Position numbers and translations under genes: made by a program. From Legionella sp. (GTDB lineage Bacteria; Pseudomonadota; Gammaproteobacteria; Legionellales; Legionellaceae), in assembly GCA_002786205.1 (NCBI GenBank), contig PEQM01000028.1:1-64000 (forward strand): a stretch of 64,000 nucleotides of DNA. Reading direction: 5' to 3'. Below the pieces are notes generated by a model. That model was given only the letters and a program-made list of their open reading frames with translations, was not told the origin of the DNA and did no database searches. This document shows positions 7,835-17,782 of the stretch, piece after piece; the first letter of the stretch is position 1, and each line of letters opens with the position of its first letter.

Positions 7835-9433
7835 TTAAAGCAATATTTTTCTAATATCCGCCAAACAATCACTGATAAAACGCGTAAAGCGGGCTGCTTC
7901 TGCGCCATCGATTACTCTATGGTCATAAGATAATGACAAAGGCAGCATCAAGCGAGGCACAAACTGTTGATTTTGATATACCGGTTTTATAGTGGAACGA
8001 GACAATCCTAAAATAGCCACTTCTGGACTATTTACAATAGGTGTAAAGGCAGTGCCCCCTATTCCGCCTAAGCTGGAAATGGTAAAACAACCTCCTGACA
8101 TCTCGGCCGGCATTAACCCTTTATCGCGTGCCTTGCCACTTAAACGAGCCATTTCTTTAGCAATCTCTGCGACACTTAATTTATCTACGCCTTTGATAAC
8201 TGGAACAACTAACCCATTGGGAGTTTCTACAGCAATTCCTACATTACAATATTTTTTGTAAATTAATTGCTCTCCAGTAGAGTCTAATGACGCATTAAAT
8301 TGTGGATATTTAGCCAATGCCTTACTAACTACTGCACAAACAAAAGCCAAAATAGTCAGCTTGTAATCTGCATTTTTATTCTGCTCTGTTTCCAATTTTC
8401 TAAATGCTTCCAGATCAGTAATATCAGCTTCGTCAAATTGAGTAACATGAGGAATGGTAATCCAAGAGCGATGCACATTAATGCCTGTAGCTTTTTTAAT
8501 TTTGTTAAGTGGTTTTGCTTCGACTTCACCAAATTTAGAAAAATCTATCGCAGGAGCACTGGGCAAGTTAAAAGCACTCCCCGCAGAAGGCTCTGCAAGG
8601 CGTGCTTTTACATAAGCTTGCAAGTCTTCTTTTTGTATACGTCCTTTACGTCCAGAGCCTGAAACCTGAGATAAGGAAATACCAAATTCTCGAGCCAAAC
8701 GGCGCACAGCAGGGCCGGCAAAAACCATTTTGTCACTGCTGGCAGTCTTATTGTCAGGTGAGACTGATGGCTTTTGCATTGGAGCAACAGGAGTCTTTAT
8801 GTCTTGCACAGCCTCTTTTTGAGCAGAAATATGCTCAACAGGAGCCATCGACGTGGCTTCAACGGTTTCCATCACTAAAATAGGCGTGCCTTGAGAAACT
8901 TTTGCACCGGATACAATCTTTAATTCACGGACAATACCTTCATAAGGAGAAGGAATATCCATCGTTGCTTTATCCCCTTCCAAGGTAATTAAAGCCTGAT
9001 CTTTCTTAACTTCATCACCTACAGCAACAGAAATATCAATCACATCCACATCTGTAGCACCACCTATATCAGGTATCACAACCTCTAATAGCCGAGGGGT
9101 GCTTGCTTTTGCAATCACAGTATTGACCTCAACCGGTGCATCGGTTTGCGCCTGAAGCACCACAGACTCTGTTTGTTTTTCTGCTGTCTTATCTTGATTT
9201 TCAACCAACAAGATCAGATCGCCTTCAGAGACTTTATCACCTACCTTTAGATGAATTTTTTTCACTACTCCAGCAACCGAAGAAGGAATCTCCATGCTGG
9301 CTTTATCTGATTCCAGGGTGATTAGCGGTGTATCCAGTTCAATTACATCTCCTACCTGGACTAAAACCTCAATCACATCCACTTGATTGGTTCCACCAAT
9401 ATCTGGAACTTTTACTTCTATTTCATTTGCCAT
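7835..9433 (-). CDS. aceF: Pyruvate dehydrogenase E2, dihydrolipoyllysine acetyltransferase
   Basis: Transfers the acetyl group from E1 to coenzyme A and forms the core of the pyruvate dehydrogenase complex. Two lipoyl domains are visible, with lipoyl lysines at 44 (ESDKASME) and 155 (EGDKATMD). An Ala/Pro/Lys-rich linker, a peripheral-subunit-binding domain (239-275) and the catalytic domain follow, with DHRVIDG starting at 504. E. coli has three lipoyl domains, so this is the shorter two-domain form. I place the start at the ATG at 9433, behind GAGGA five bases upstream; a TTG four codons earlier is less likely. Lipoylation would depend on LipB at 17171-17782. Confidence 0.96.
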   Translation of the reverse strand: MANEIEVKVPDIGGTNQVDVIEVLVQVGDVIELDTPLITLESDKASMEIPSSVAGVVKKIHLKVGDKVSEGDLILLVENQDKTAEKQTESVVLQAQTDAPVEVNTVIAKASTPRLLEVVIPDIGGATDVDVIDISVAVGDEVKKDQALITLEGDKATMDIPSPYEGIVRELKIVSGAKVSQGTPILVMETVEATSMAPVEHISAQKEAVQDIKTPVAPMQKPSVSPDNKTASSDKMVFAGPAVRRLAREFGISLSQVSGSGRKGRIQKEDLQAYVKARLAEPSAGSAFNLPSAPAIDFSKFGEVEAKPLNKIKKATGINVHRSWITIPHVTQFDEADITDLEAFRKLETEQNKNADYKLTILAFVCAVVSKALAKYPQFNASLDSTGEQLIYKKYCNVGIAVETPNGLVVPVIKGVDKLSVAEIAKEMARLSGKARDKGLMPAEMSGGCFTISSLGGIGGTAFTPIVNSPEVAILGLSRSTIKPVYQNQQFVPRLMLPLSLSYDHRVIDGAEAARFTRFISDCLADIRKILL

Positions 9434-9473
9434 AATTATCCTCAATATTCAGTCAGCATGTATAACTAAATAA

Positions 9474-12137
9474 TTAGCAAGCCACAGGATCTAGTTTGTC
9501 AGGATTAATTTGATAACGATCTATTGCATCGATCGCTACTGATTTATCTAAAACGCCCTCAGCAATTAATGCATTTAAAGCAGCCAAGACGATATATTTT
9601 GCATCGACTTCAAAAAAATGACGCAACTGACTGCGTGTATCACTACGCCCATAGCCATCTGTCCCTAATGTGACATACCGGTTTGATATAAAAGGACGAA
9701 TCTGTTCGGCATAAATACGCATATAATCCGTTGCTGCAATCACGGGGCCTATTGCATTTTTTAATTGAGAAGCAACAAAACTTTCTTTTGGAGTTTCTTG
9801 AGGATGCAATGCATTGTAGCGCTCCAGAGACAAGCCTTCTTTGCGTAACTCATTAAAACTGGTCACACTCCAAATATCAGAAGTTACACCGTAATCTTCT
9901 TGTAATAATTTAGCCGCCTTCAATACTTCACGAAAAATAGTCCCTGACCCCATTAACTGAACGTGTTTTTTAGCTTTTGCCTTAGTCGCAGAAAACAGGT
10001 ACATCCCTTTTATAATTCCCTCTTCTACACCTTCTGGCATATCAGGATGGTTATAGTTTTCATTCATTACGGTAATATAATAGAAAACATTTTCCATTTT
10101 CTCATACATACGGTATAAGCCATTTTTAATAATAACAGCCAACTCATAGGCAAAAACAGGATCGTAAGAAATACAATTAGGTATCGTTGATGCAAACAAA
10201 TGACTATGTCCATCTTGATGCTGCAAACCCTCTCCGGCAAGAGTAGTTCTTCCCGCTGTACCGCCTAACAAAAATCCTCTGGCTTGCATATCGCCTGCAG
10301 CCCAAGCCAAATCACCTATTCTTTGAAAGCCAAACATGGAGTAATAAATATAAAAAGGAATCATTGCTAGCTTATTAGAGCTATAGGAGGTTGCCGCAGC
10401 AATCCATGAACAAAAAGCACCTGCTTCGTTAATGCCTTCTTCAAGCATCTGTCCATCTTTTGCTTCACGATAATACATGACCTGCTCTCGGTCTACAGGT
10501 GTATACAACTGCCCTACAGGAGAATAAATTCCAATTTGCCTGAATAAACCTTCCATCCCAAAAGTTCTGCACTCATCAGGAACAATAGGAACAACACGAG
10601 GCCCCATCTCTTTGTCTTTTAGTAATACAGAAAGAATTCGTAAAAAAGCCATCGTCGTCGATATCTCTCTATCACCTAGCCCATGCGTTACTGCCGAAAA
10701 ATCACTCAGCTCAGGCGCTTTCAATGGCGCAGTTTCTGTAGAGCGAGAGGGCAAATAGCCGCCTAAAGCTTCACGTTGCTTCTTGAGATATTTAATTTCC
10801 GGACTGTTCTCATCTGGTCTATAAAAGGGCACCTCGGCAATCTCTTCATCACTGATAGGGATGCTGAAACGATCTCTGAATACTTTTAACTGCTCGACTG
10901 TCATTTTTTTCTGCGAGTGCGTTATATTTTGACCTTCTCCTGCCGCACCCATACCATAACCTTTAATGGTTTTGGCTAAAATGACCGTAGGACTTCCTTT
11001 ATGCGCTACTGCCTGTGCATAGGCAGCATAAACTTTTTGAGAGTCATGTCCACCTCGATTTAAACGCCAAATGTCATCATCAGACATGTGCTCAACCATT
11101 TTTTTCAGCTCGGGATAATGGTTAAAAAAATGTTGCCGGACATAAGCGCCATCGTTTGCTTTATAGGATTGATAGTCTCCATCCAGACACTCATCCATCC
11201 GTTTTTGCAACCAGCCTTCTTTATCACAGGCCAACAAAGGATCCCAACGACTACCCCAAATGACTTTAATTACATTCCAACCTGCGCCATGAAAGATACT
11301 TTCAAGTTCTTGAATGATTTTTCCATTACCTCGTACCGGGCCATCCAGCCGTTGCAAATTACAGTTGATAACAAAAATGAGATTGTCTAACTTCTCTCTC
11401 GCCGCAATACTTAAAGCCCCCAAAGATTCTGGCTCATCAGTCTCACCATCACCTAAAAATGCCCAAACCTTACGACCATCTGCTTTTATTAATCCTCTAT
11501 TTTCGAGGTATTTTAAAAATCGAGCTTGATAAATAGCTTGCAGAGGTCCTAATCCCATAGAAACGGTAGGAAACTGCCAAAAATCAGGCATAAGCCAGGG
11601 ATGAGGATAGGAGGACAAGCCATCTTTCTCTACTTCCTGTCTAAAATAACCCAATTGAGACTCACTCAAACGTCCTTCAAGAAAAGCGCGTGCATAAATA
11701 CCTGGCGATGAATGCCCTTGTATATAAAGTAAATCACCGCCGTGCTCACCATTTGCCCCTTTGAAAAAATAATTAAAGCCTGTTTCATAAAGGGTGGATG
11801 ACGACGCATAAGATGCAATGTGGCCACCTAACTCGGGGGCATATTTTCCAGCACGTAAAACCATTGCTGCAGCATTCCAACGAATCAGAGCACTCAATCG
11901 CTTGCCCATGCCCTCATCAGGCGGCATCTGCTGCTCTTCATACGTTTTTATAGTATTTCTATAGGGTGTATTCAAAGCGTTTTTCAGGCTAATCCCTTCT
12001 GCATTGGCTTTATTTATTAGTTGTTGTAATAAAAAAGCACCTCGTTCAGCACCCTCATGTGCCAGCACAGACTCTAATGCATCCAGCCACTCACGAGTTT
12101 CAATTGGATCTTGGTCTAAATGAGCTTCATTAGTCAT
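9474..12137 (-). CDS. aceE: Pyruvate dehydrogenase E1 component (homodimeric type)
   Basis: Decarboxylates pyruvate with thiamine diphosphate and acetylates the lipoyl group of AceF. The 887-residue length is that of the homodimeric gammaproteobacterial E1. The thiamine-diphosphate signature GDGETDEPES is followed about 30 residues later by NCNLQRLDGPVRGNG. The histidine-bearing GEGLQHQDGHS segment of the transketolase-like domain is also present. The start is preceded by GGGGA seven bases upstream. It is the first gene of aceE-aceF-lpdA. No pdhR-type regulator lies next to it, unlike in E. coli, so control must be elsewhere or different. Confidence 0.97.
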   Translation of the reverse strand: MTNEAHLDQDPIETREWLDALESVLAHEGAERGAFLLQQLINKANAEGISLKNALNTPYRNTIKTYEEQQMPPDEGMGKRLSALIRWNAAAMVLRAGKYAPELGGHIASYASSSTLYETGFNYFFKGANGEHGGDLLYIQGHSSPGIYARAFLEGRLSESQLGYFRQEVEKDGLSSYPHPWLMPDFWQFPTVSMGLGPLQAIYQARFLKYLENRGLIKADGRKVWAFLGDGETDEPESLGALSIAAREKLDNLIFVINCNLQRLDGPVRGNGKIIQELESIFHGAGWNVIKVIWGSRWDPLLACDKEGWLQKRMDECLDGDYQSYKANDGAYVRQHFFNHYPELKKMVEHMSDDDIWRLNRGGHDSQKVYAAYAQAVAHKGSPTVILAKTIKGYGMGAAGEGQNITHSQKKMTVEQLKVFRDRFSIPISDEEIAEVPFYRPDENSPEIKYLKKQREALGGYLPSRSTETAPLKAPELSDFSAVTHGLGDREISTTMAFLRILSVLLKDKEMGPRVVPIVPDECRTFGMEGLFRQIGIYSPVGQLYTPVDREQVMYYREAKDGQMLEEGINEAGAFCSWIAAATSYSSNKLAMIPFYIYYSMFGFQRIGDLAWAAGDMQARGFLLGGTAGRTTLAGEGLQHQDGHSHLFASTIPNCISYDPVFAYELAVIIKNGLYRMYEKMENVFYYITVMNENYNHPDMPEGVEEGIIKGMYLFSATKAKAKKHVQLMGSGTIFREVLKAAKLLQEDYGVTSDIWSVTSFNELRKEGLSLERYNALHPQETPKESFVASQLKNAIGPVIAATDYMRIYAEQIRPFISNRYVTLGTDGYGRSDTRSQLRHFFEVDAKYIVLAALNALIAEGVLDKSVAIDAIDRYQINPDKLDPVAC

Positions 12138-12188
12138 GAAAATTTCCCCGATATTCTATATAAATTTAAGTGCCCTACAGCACGGTGC

Positions 12189-12563
12189 TCAATTGCTTTT
12201 GGTAATTTTTATGCAGTTTTGCTTGCAATCCATTGCATCAGCATAGCAATTACATGTTACTTTGCGGCATTGTAGTGGATCGCGATAAGATTTCAACCCA
12301 CGCGTTTGATAACCACCGCTAACTTTTTCTTGCTGGATGTATCTGTCATAACTTAATTTAGCAGTATAATTTGCTTTTTGCGCACAAAGAAAACTATTGT
12401 CTGTGCAACTGTGTTGGCACAAATCAAAACGCTTGGCACACAAAACCTGGCATTGGTTTATTTCAAGATGTTGCTTAACATTAGAATGCAATAAAGCACA
12501 TGCTGATAAATTAAATAATAGACAATACGCTATTAAACGAAATAAATAATTCAAACCATTCAC
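12189..12563 (-). CDS. Small cysteine-rich lipoprotein of unknown function
   Basis: A 124-residue protein with a hydrophobic leader ending in the lipobox LSAC, so the mature form should start at lipid-modified Cys22. The mature part is rich in cysteine, including paired CQVLC and CNC groups, which suggests several disulfides or a metal site in the periplasm. I recognise no family. It lies between ampE (3 bp away) and aceE on the same strand, so it is probably co-transcribed with ampE. Confidence 0.7.
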   Translation of the reverse strand: MNGLNYLFRLIAYCLLFNLSACALLHSNVKQHLEINQCQVLCAKRFDLCQHSCTDNSFLCAQKANYTAKLSYDRYIQQEKVSGGYQTRGLKSYRDPLQCRKVTCNCYADAMDCKQNCIKITKSN

Positions 12564-12566
12564 CCA

Positions 12567-13319
12567 TTACAACCATGATGCCATGGTAAACAAAGCAACT
12601 AAAACAAGCAAAACAATCACCGCATGTTCAACTAAAGTTTGAGCTGCAGGCATTGAAATCACATTGGCTTCATCCGTTTTCAAAGCCAGCATGCCACATT
12701 CAACAAGCATTTTTTGATTTTCCGCAGGCTTAGCGACTAAATAGGACAGCAGTATTTTAAAACCCGATTGGAAATTCCCAACTAATAAATACAATAAGAC
12801 CGTCATTCTTGCAGGGATCCATTCCAGCACCTCTGTTATGTCTTTAGCTAATGAAGCGGTCATGGCATGAGATTGAAATAATGAAACCATCCTAAAGAAC
12901 AAAGCCGCAATTGGACCGCCAACTATATACCAGAAAATCACAGCAAAAAGCTGATTATTAACAACAGCCAGATACTCTTTAATAGAAGACTCTTGGTCAG
13001 CAGACTCCGCTTGCGGTATCTCAGGATAAAAAGGATTTTTTGGCCCCAGGCAATAATAAAAAAGCAACAAACTCAAAAGTAGCCCCACAAAGCCAAATAA
13101 TACAGAACACATCGATAAATAAATCAGGCTGCTTATCAAAATTATGGGTAGTATATAACAAGCAAGCAGTAACGGAGGATGAGTCGAAAACTTACCTTTC
13201 AAAATATGCTCATCAATAAACAGGAGATACTGATTAAACCAACTAAACCGCTGATACGAAATAGCATGAATTAAAAAACGCTCACTCAAAAGACATAATA
13301 CAATAACCAGTAATTTCAT
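12567..13319 (-). CDS. ampE: AmpE-like inner-membrane protein
   Basis: A 250-residue protein with about four membrane helices, matching the AmpE/CobD-type family. The conserved YYCLGPKNPF segment and the FAVIFWYIVGGPIAALFFR segment are typical of AmpE. In enterobacteria AmpE is encoded next to AmpD and linked to beta-lactamase induction and peptidoglycan recycling; its biochemical role is unclear. The ampE to aceEF-lpd neighbourhood also occurs in E. coli, which supports the call. No ampD is present here. It begins 4 bp after the antiporter gene and probably shares its transcript. Confidence 0.85.
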   Translation of the reverse strand: MKLLVIVLCLLSERFLIHAISYQRFSWFNQYLLFIDEHILKGKFSTHPPLLLACYILPIILISSLIYLSMCSVLFGFVGLLLSLLLFYYCLGPKNPFYPEIPQAESADQESSIKEYLAVVNNQLFAVIFWYIVGGPIAALFFRMVSLFQSHAMTASLAKDITEVLEWIPARMTVLLYLLVGNFQSGFKILLSYLVAKPAENQKMLVECGMLALKTDEANVISMPAAQTLVEHAVIVLLVLVALFTMASWL

Positions 13320-13323
13320 CTAA

Positions 13324-14496
13324 TTAATCCTTTCTCATTTTCTCAGATAATGCTATTGGGGTAGGATACTTCATTACGACAAGATAAGAAGAAACAATAA
13401 AAGTGATAATTGTTGTGGCCTGAATTAAATTAGATGCCACATCAGAAATAAGCTTGGTGCTTAAGCCAATACTTGCTACTAGCAATGAAAATTCACTCCC
13501 CTGCCCTAACCGAAATCCTACTTCTTTTGCAACGCTCTTTTTTTCACCAGAACGAAGCAATAAGGCATAAAATAATGCTGGCTTCACAATCAAAATACAA
13601 GCAGCTAAAATTAAGGCTGGAATAATCACCTGAGACGCTGAACCAAAATTAAATGTTGCACCTATTGAAAAGAAAAACATTACCAAAAAAAAGTCGCGCA
13701 GTGGCTTTAGACTCTCAGCTATAAATAAAGAAATCGGACTAGAAGCCAAAGCAACACCAGCAACAAATGCACCAATATCTTCAGATAATCCTAATTTTTG
13801 AGCCAGAACAGAAATACCCAAACACCATCCTATAGACAATAGGAAAACATATTCTTGCGTTCTATCAAATCGGGCCAATAGTTTAATTAAAATGTAACGC
13901 TCACATAAAAAAGCAAACAAACACAAAGCCGGCAAGGCAACGCCTACCAGTATAAAATCGTTAAACGATAGACCACCACCTTGCTGAGCTCCATTTATTA
14001 AAATAAGAACAATAATAGCGATAAGGTCTTGCATCAAGAGTACGCTTATCATAACTTCACCCGTATGCTGATGATGCAAAATGGTTGTTGGTAACAATTT
14101 TAAGCCTATGATGGTACTAGAAAACATGGTTGAGGCCCCTAAAACCCAGGACTCGACTTCAGAAAGACCAAACCACTTACCAATGTAATAAGCTATCGCA
14201 GCAAAAAGAACAGAGCTTACCAACGCAATTGATGTCACTTTGCGTAACATATGAATTAAATTTTGCGGCTGTAAATGTAAGCCCAATAAAAATAATAAGA
14301 AAACAATGCCCACATCCCCAACTTGTCTGACAGTAGTCAAATCGGGAACCATTTTCAATCCCCATGGCCCTAAGGCGGCCCCCAAGAGAATATAAGCAAC
14401 CAATAAAGATTGTTTGGTATATAAAACGACAGTAGAAAAAAAAGCAGCCCCACAAAATATTAAGAAAAGAGTATAAAAAATAGAGCCATCATGCAT
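13324..14496 (-). CDS. Cation/proton antiporter of the CPA2 (Kef-type) family
   Basis: A 390-residue membrane protein with about 12 helices and the CPA2 pattern: LLGAALGPWGL in an early helix, FLLFLLGLHL, and the paired acidic helix LLMQDLIAI. It exchanges Na+ or K+ for protons across the inner membrane. It lacks the C-terminal TrkA-N/RCK domain of KefB and KefC, so it is a membrane-core-only form and probably not glutathione-gated. It heads a likely operon with ampE and the small lipoprotein. The transported ion cannot be read from sequence. Confidence 0.88.
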   Translation of the reverse strand: MHDGSIFYTLFLIFCGAAFFSTVVLYTKQSLLVAYILLGAALGPWGLKMVPDLTTVRQVGDVGIVFLLFLLGLHLQPQNLIHMLRKVTSIALVSSVLFAAIAYYIGKWFGLSEVESWVLGASTMFSSTIIGLKLLPTTILHHQHTGEVMISVLLMQDLIAIIVLILINGAQQGGGLSFNDFILVGVALPALCLFAFLCERYILIKLLARFDRTQEYVFLLSIGWCLGISVLAQKLGLSEDIGAFVAGVALASSPISLFIAESLKPLRDFFLVMFFFSIGATFNFGSASQVIIPALILAACILIVKPALFYALLLRSGEKKSVAKEVGFRLGQGSEFSLLVASIGLSTKLISDVASNLIQATTIITFIVSSYLVVMKYPTPIALSEKMRKD

Positions 14497-14598
14497 TGAT
14501 TTCTGTACCTTATAGAGAAAAGTGGCAATTGAATTACATTGATTTTATCGATTAATTTAATAATTATCTAGCTGAATTAGTATATTAAGCAGAATAAT

Positions 14599-15429
14599 CT
14601 AGGCCAAGATTGAAAAAGCGCCCTTCACACCTTGTTGCGCCAAATTTATTTTTAATTTCTCGATTAAATTTCTATCAGAAAATGGCCCTATACGAACTAC
14701 ATAATGTTGTTGATATCGCTCAACTATAATCGGCTGCGATGTAAATCGTCTTAGCTTGTCTTTTGAATGCTTCGCCAAGACTTCGGATGTAAAAGCACCT
14801 GTTTGTAAATAATACTGGGCTTTTTTAGAGGGGCCTTTCAAAGTTTCTATTTCTACATGAGCAGTCCCTTTGGGAAATACACCTAATTTTAGTGCAGCAG
14901 CATAAGATAGGTCTACTATCCTGTCTCCATGAAAAGGACCTCTATCATTTATTTTAACAATTGCTGTTTTGCCATTTTCCAAATTTCTTACTTTGACATA
15001 AGTAGGTAAAGGTAAAGTCCTATGAGCTGCACTCATAACATACATATCATAAGGCTCTCCGCTTGAGGTGCGCTGTTTATGAAATTTTGAACCATACCAG
15101 GAGGCAATGCCTCGTGCTTTATAGCCTTGCGCGCTTTGTAATACCTGATATTTTCGCCCCGCTACTTTGTATTCTGATGGATTGCCATAACGGCTTAATG
15201 GTTCTTTAATCGGAATAAGCTCTTTAAAACTAAAATGAGGAGGATGTATCGGCGCTGCATCTTGTTGAATAGTGTATCGGTCTTTACTGTACTTGTATCG
15301 CTCATAAATGAGATGGTCACTGCCTTTATTACTTATGTTTTTTATAGGCGCCTCGAGGTAATCCGCTTCTTTCTCAAGGCGTTGACATCCAGAAATTAAC
15401 AATACAACGATAAATAAAATACCTCGCAT
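14599..15429 (-). CDS. rlpA: Septal-ring lytic transglycosylase lipoprotein RlpA
   Basis: An outer-membrane lipoprotein that binds, and in some species cleaves, denuded glycan strands at the division site. The leader ends in the lipobox ISGC with the lipid cysteine at 15. The double-psi beta-barrel domain runs from about 105 to 197, with GIASWYG at 107-113 and the catalytic-loop NDRGPF at 161-166. A SPOR domain covers about 205-276. The 276-residue length is normal. It diverges from dacA on the other strand; the rlpA-dacA-ybeD-lipB neighbourhood is conserved in gammaproteobacteria. Confidence 0.93.
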   Translation of the reverse strand: MRGILFIVVLLISGCQRLEKEADYLEAPIKNISNKGSDHLIYERYKYSKDRYTIQQDAAPIHPPHFSFKELIPIKEPLSRYGNPSEYKVAGRKYQVLQSAQGYKARGIASWYGSKFHKQRTSSGEPYDMYVMSAAHRTLPLPTYVKVRNLENGKTAIVKINDRGPFHGDRIVDLSYAAALKLGVFPKGTAHVEIETLKGPSKKAQYYLQTGAFTSEVLAKHSKDKLRRFTSQPIIVERYQQHYVVRIGPFSDRNLIEKLKINLAQQGVKGAFSILA

Positions 15430-15628
15430 ACGCTTTTTCTTTTTTTTATAATTATCAGAACACTATACCTCGACTTCAGCTAATTGTAACTATTCACCAC
15501 GTTCACCGAAAAGCCATTTTTGAAAAATTCTTTACTTGGATTACGTTCAAAAAATATCCTTTTTTTATTGGTTGCGCCGCTAACCCTGTGATAAGATAAC
15601 ATTATTTTCTTAAACGAAGAGCCAAAGC

Positions 15629-16867
15629 ATGACCAAAGTGACTTCTTTTCTATTAAATTCTTTATTTTTTATTACATTAGTTGCGCAATCAACTCATGTG
15701 CTGGCGGAAGACACCCTTCCCACACCTTCAACCAACCTGGAAAAACCGGCTCCATCCGCTTTGCATAAGCCTATTGTAACGCCTTCTGCCCCTAATCTTA
15801 ATGCGAAAGCGTATATATTAATCGATGTTAATAGTGGCAAAATTATCGCAGAAAAAAACAGTGATGAGCGTTTACCTCCCGCCAGTTTAACTAAAATGAT
15901 GACTTTATATGTTATCTCCAATGCATTGAACAACAATCAAATACATCTTGACGACAGTGTAAGAGTCAGTCGTGAGGCATGGAAAATTGGTGGCTCACGC
16001 ATGTTCATCAAAGAAGGACAGCAAGTTTCTGTCGAGGACCTTCTTAAAGGCATTATTGTAGATTCAGGAAACGATGCCTGTGTTGCCATGGCTGAACATG
16101 TAGGTGGTAGTGAAAATGCATTTACTGATGTCATGAATCAACAAGCACAAAATTTAGGAATGACTAACAGTCACTTCACTGACAGCACAGGCCTGCCTGA
16201 TCCTGAACTGTATACAACAGCCAAAGATCTGGCGATTTTAGGCCGTGCGTTAATTACAGAATTTCCTCAGTATTATGGCTGGTACAAACAAAAATGGTTT
16301 ACCTATAATGGGATACGACAACCCAATAGAAACCGCCTGCTCTGGAGAGACAGTAATGTAGATGGACTAAAGACAGGTCATACCAACGAGGCGGGATTTT
16401 GTTTGGTTTCTTCTGCTGTGCGCGATAACATGAGGCTTCTGGCTGTAGTTCTTGGCGAGCCCAATGACTCCTCTCGTGCCGATGACAGTGAAAAATTATT
16501 AAATTATGGCTTTCGATTTTTTGAAACACATCAATTATACAAAAAAGAACAACCTGTTTCTGAGCTACCTCTTTATAAAGGCCTGGCTGACAAAGTGTCT
16601 GTTGGCTTGATTGAAAATCAATTCATCACTATTCCAACAGGTCAATATCAACGTTTGAATATTAGCACTCGGATTCCTTCGTATTTACAAGCCCCTATTA
16701 AAAAAGGTGATAAGGTAGGCGAGCTGGTTATCCAATTCGATAAGGATATTCTTGCCACAAAACCGCTGTACGCATTACAAACTGTCGAGGCTGGTGGCTT
16801 ATATACACGTGCCAAAGATTCCATTCGCTTGACATTTAACAGCTGGTTTAATTCATCAGAAGGATGA
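15629..16867 (+). CDS. dacA: D-alanyl-D-alanine carboxypeptidase (PBP5/6 family)
   Basis: Removes the terminal D-alanine from peptidoglycan pentapeptides in the periplasm. A signal peptide ends near residue 26 (HVLA|ED). The three penicillin-binding motifs are all present: SLTK at 86-89 with the nucleophile Ser86, SGN at 146-148, and KTG at 248-250. A PBP5-type C-terminal beta domain follows, and the last 20 residues (RAKDSIRLTFNSWFNSSEG) look like the amphipathic membrane anchor. It is the first gene of dacA-ybeD-lipB-lssY. Confidence 0.95.
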   Translation: MTKVTSFLLNSLFFITLVAQSTHVLAEDTLPTPSTNLEKPAPSALHKPIVTPSAPNLNAKAYILIDVNSGKIIAEKNSDERLPPASLTKMMTLYVISNALNNNQIHLDDSVRVSREAWKIGGSRMFIKEGQQVSVEDLLKGIIVDSGNDACVAMAEHVGGSENAFTDVMNQQAQNLGMTNSHFTDSTGLPDPELYTTAKDLAILGRALITEFPQYYGWYKQKWFTYNGIRQPNRNRLLWRDSNVDGLKTGHTNEAGFCLVSSAVRDNMRLLAVVLGEPNDSSRADDSEKLLNYGFRFFETHQLYKKEQPVSELPLYKGLADKVSVGLIENQFITIPTGQYQRLNISTRIPSYLQAPIKKGDKVGELVIQFDKDILATKPLYALQTVEAGGLYTRAKDSIRLTFNSWFNSSEG

Positions 16868-16910
16868 TGTAAAGTCTAACTTGTCTATTCTACTAACACA
16901 GGCATCAGCG

Positions 16911-17174
16911 ATGAGTAAAACAACCTTGATTGAATTTCCTTGTTTATTCCCTATTAAAATAATAGGGATAAATTCCGATTCTTTTATCAAAGAAATCAGT
17001 CAAATAACAATGCAACATTTCCCCAACTTTTGCGAAGATGATTTAATTCAAAAAATCAGTCAAAAAAGCAGTTACCTGGCACTAACGGTCACTGTATTTG
17101 CAGAAAACCAAGAGATGCTTGATGCGTATTATCAAGAAATTACTCAGAATGCTCAGGTAAAAATGGTGCTATGA
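16911..17174 (+). CDS. ybeD: YbeD/DUF493 family protein
   Basis: A small ACT-like fold protein of 87 residues, conserved between dacA and lipB in many gammaproteobacteria and proposed to influence lipoate metabolism or septation; its exact role is unproven. The opening [11 protein letters not shown] and the closing [17 protein letters not shown] fit the family. I choose the ATG at 16911; an upstream TTG at 16881 would add ten unconserved residues. The end overlaps the start of lipB by 4 bp (ATGA), indicating translational coupling. Confidence 0.85.
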   Translation: MSKTTLIEFPCLFPIKIIGINSDSFIKEISQITMQHFPNFCEDDLIQKISQKSSYLALTVTVFAENQEMLDAYYQEITQNAQVKMVL

Positions 17175-17782
17175 AAATTCAACACTTGAATATGCAAGAA
17201 TACAATGAAATCTGGATGAAAATGAAAGAATTCACCATCCATCGTACTCCAGAAACCCAAGATGAACTTTGGTTTCTCGAGCATTATCCTGTATATACTC
17301 AAGGACAAGCTGGCAAAGCGGAACACCTGCTTAATCCAGGCGCTATTCCTGTTATTCAATCGGACAGAGGCGGTCAGGTGACTTATCATGGTCCCGGACA
17401 AATTGTAGTCTATACTCTAATCGATATCACCAGACGAAATATGGGTATTAAAACCTTGGTTTCTGGTCTTGAAAGCATTCTAATTAAGCATTTGGCGCGT
17501 TACAACATCACCGCAAAAATACGGTGCGGTGCCCCTGGTGTATATGTGGAAGAGAGCAAGATTGCATCTATTGGTTTGAGAGTAAAAAATGGACGTGCTT
17601 ATCACGGTCTTGCTCTTAATGTTTGCATGGATTTATCCCCATTTAAAAACATTAATCCTTGCGGTTTTTCTCAGCTGCAAATGACTCAAATCAGTGAGTA
17701 TTACCCTAACGTCACGATTTCGGAAGTCAGAAAACATCTTGAACGTGATTTTCTTACTTATTTTGAATGTGCCTACCCATGA
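17171..17782 (+). CDS. lipB: Octanoyl-[ACP]:protein N-octanoyltransferase
   Basis: Moves octanoate from acyl carrier protein to lipoyl-domain lysines, the first step of lipoate synthesis; AceF is one expected substrate. The signature [11 protein letters not shown] is at 67-77. The catalytic pair is Lys130 (SKIASIGL) and Cys164 (NPCG). The 203-residue length is typical. It overlaps ybeD and the next gene by 4 bp each. No lipA follows directly, unlike in E. coli. Confidence 0.96.
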   Translation: MKIQHLNMQEYNEIWMKMKEFTIHRTPETQDELWFLEHYPVYTQGQAGKAEHLLNPGAIPVIQSDRGGQVTYHGPGQIVVYTLIDITRRNMGIKTLVSGLESILIKHLARYNITAKIRCGAPGVYVEESKIASIGLRVKNGRAYHGLALNVCMDLSPFKNINPCGFSQLQMTQISEYYPNVTISEVRKHLERDFLTYFECAYP

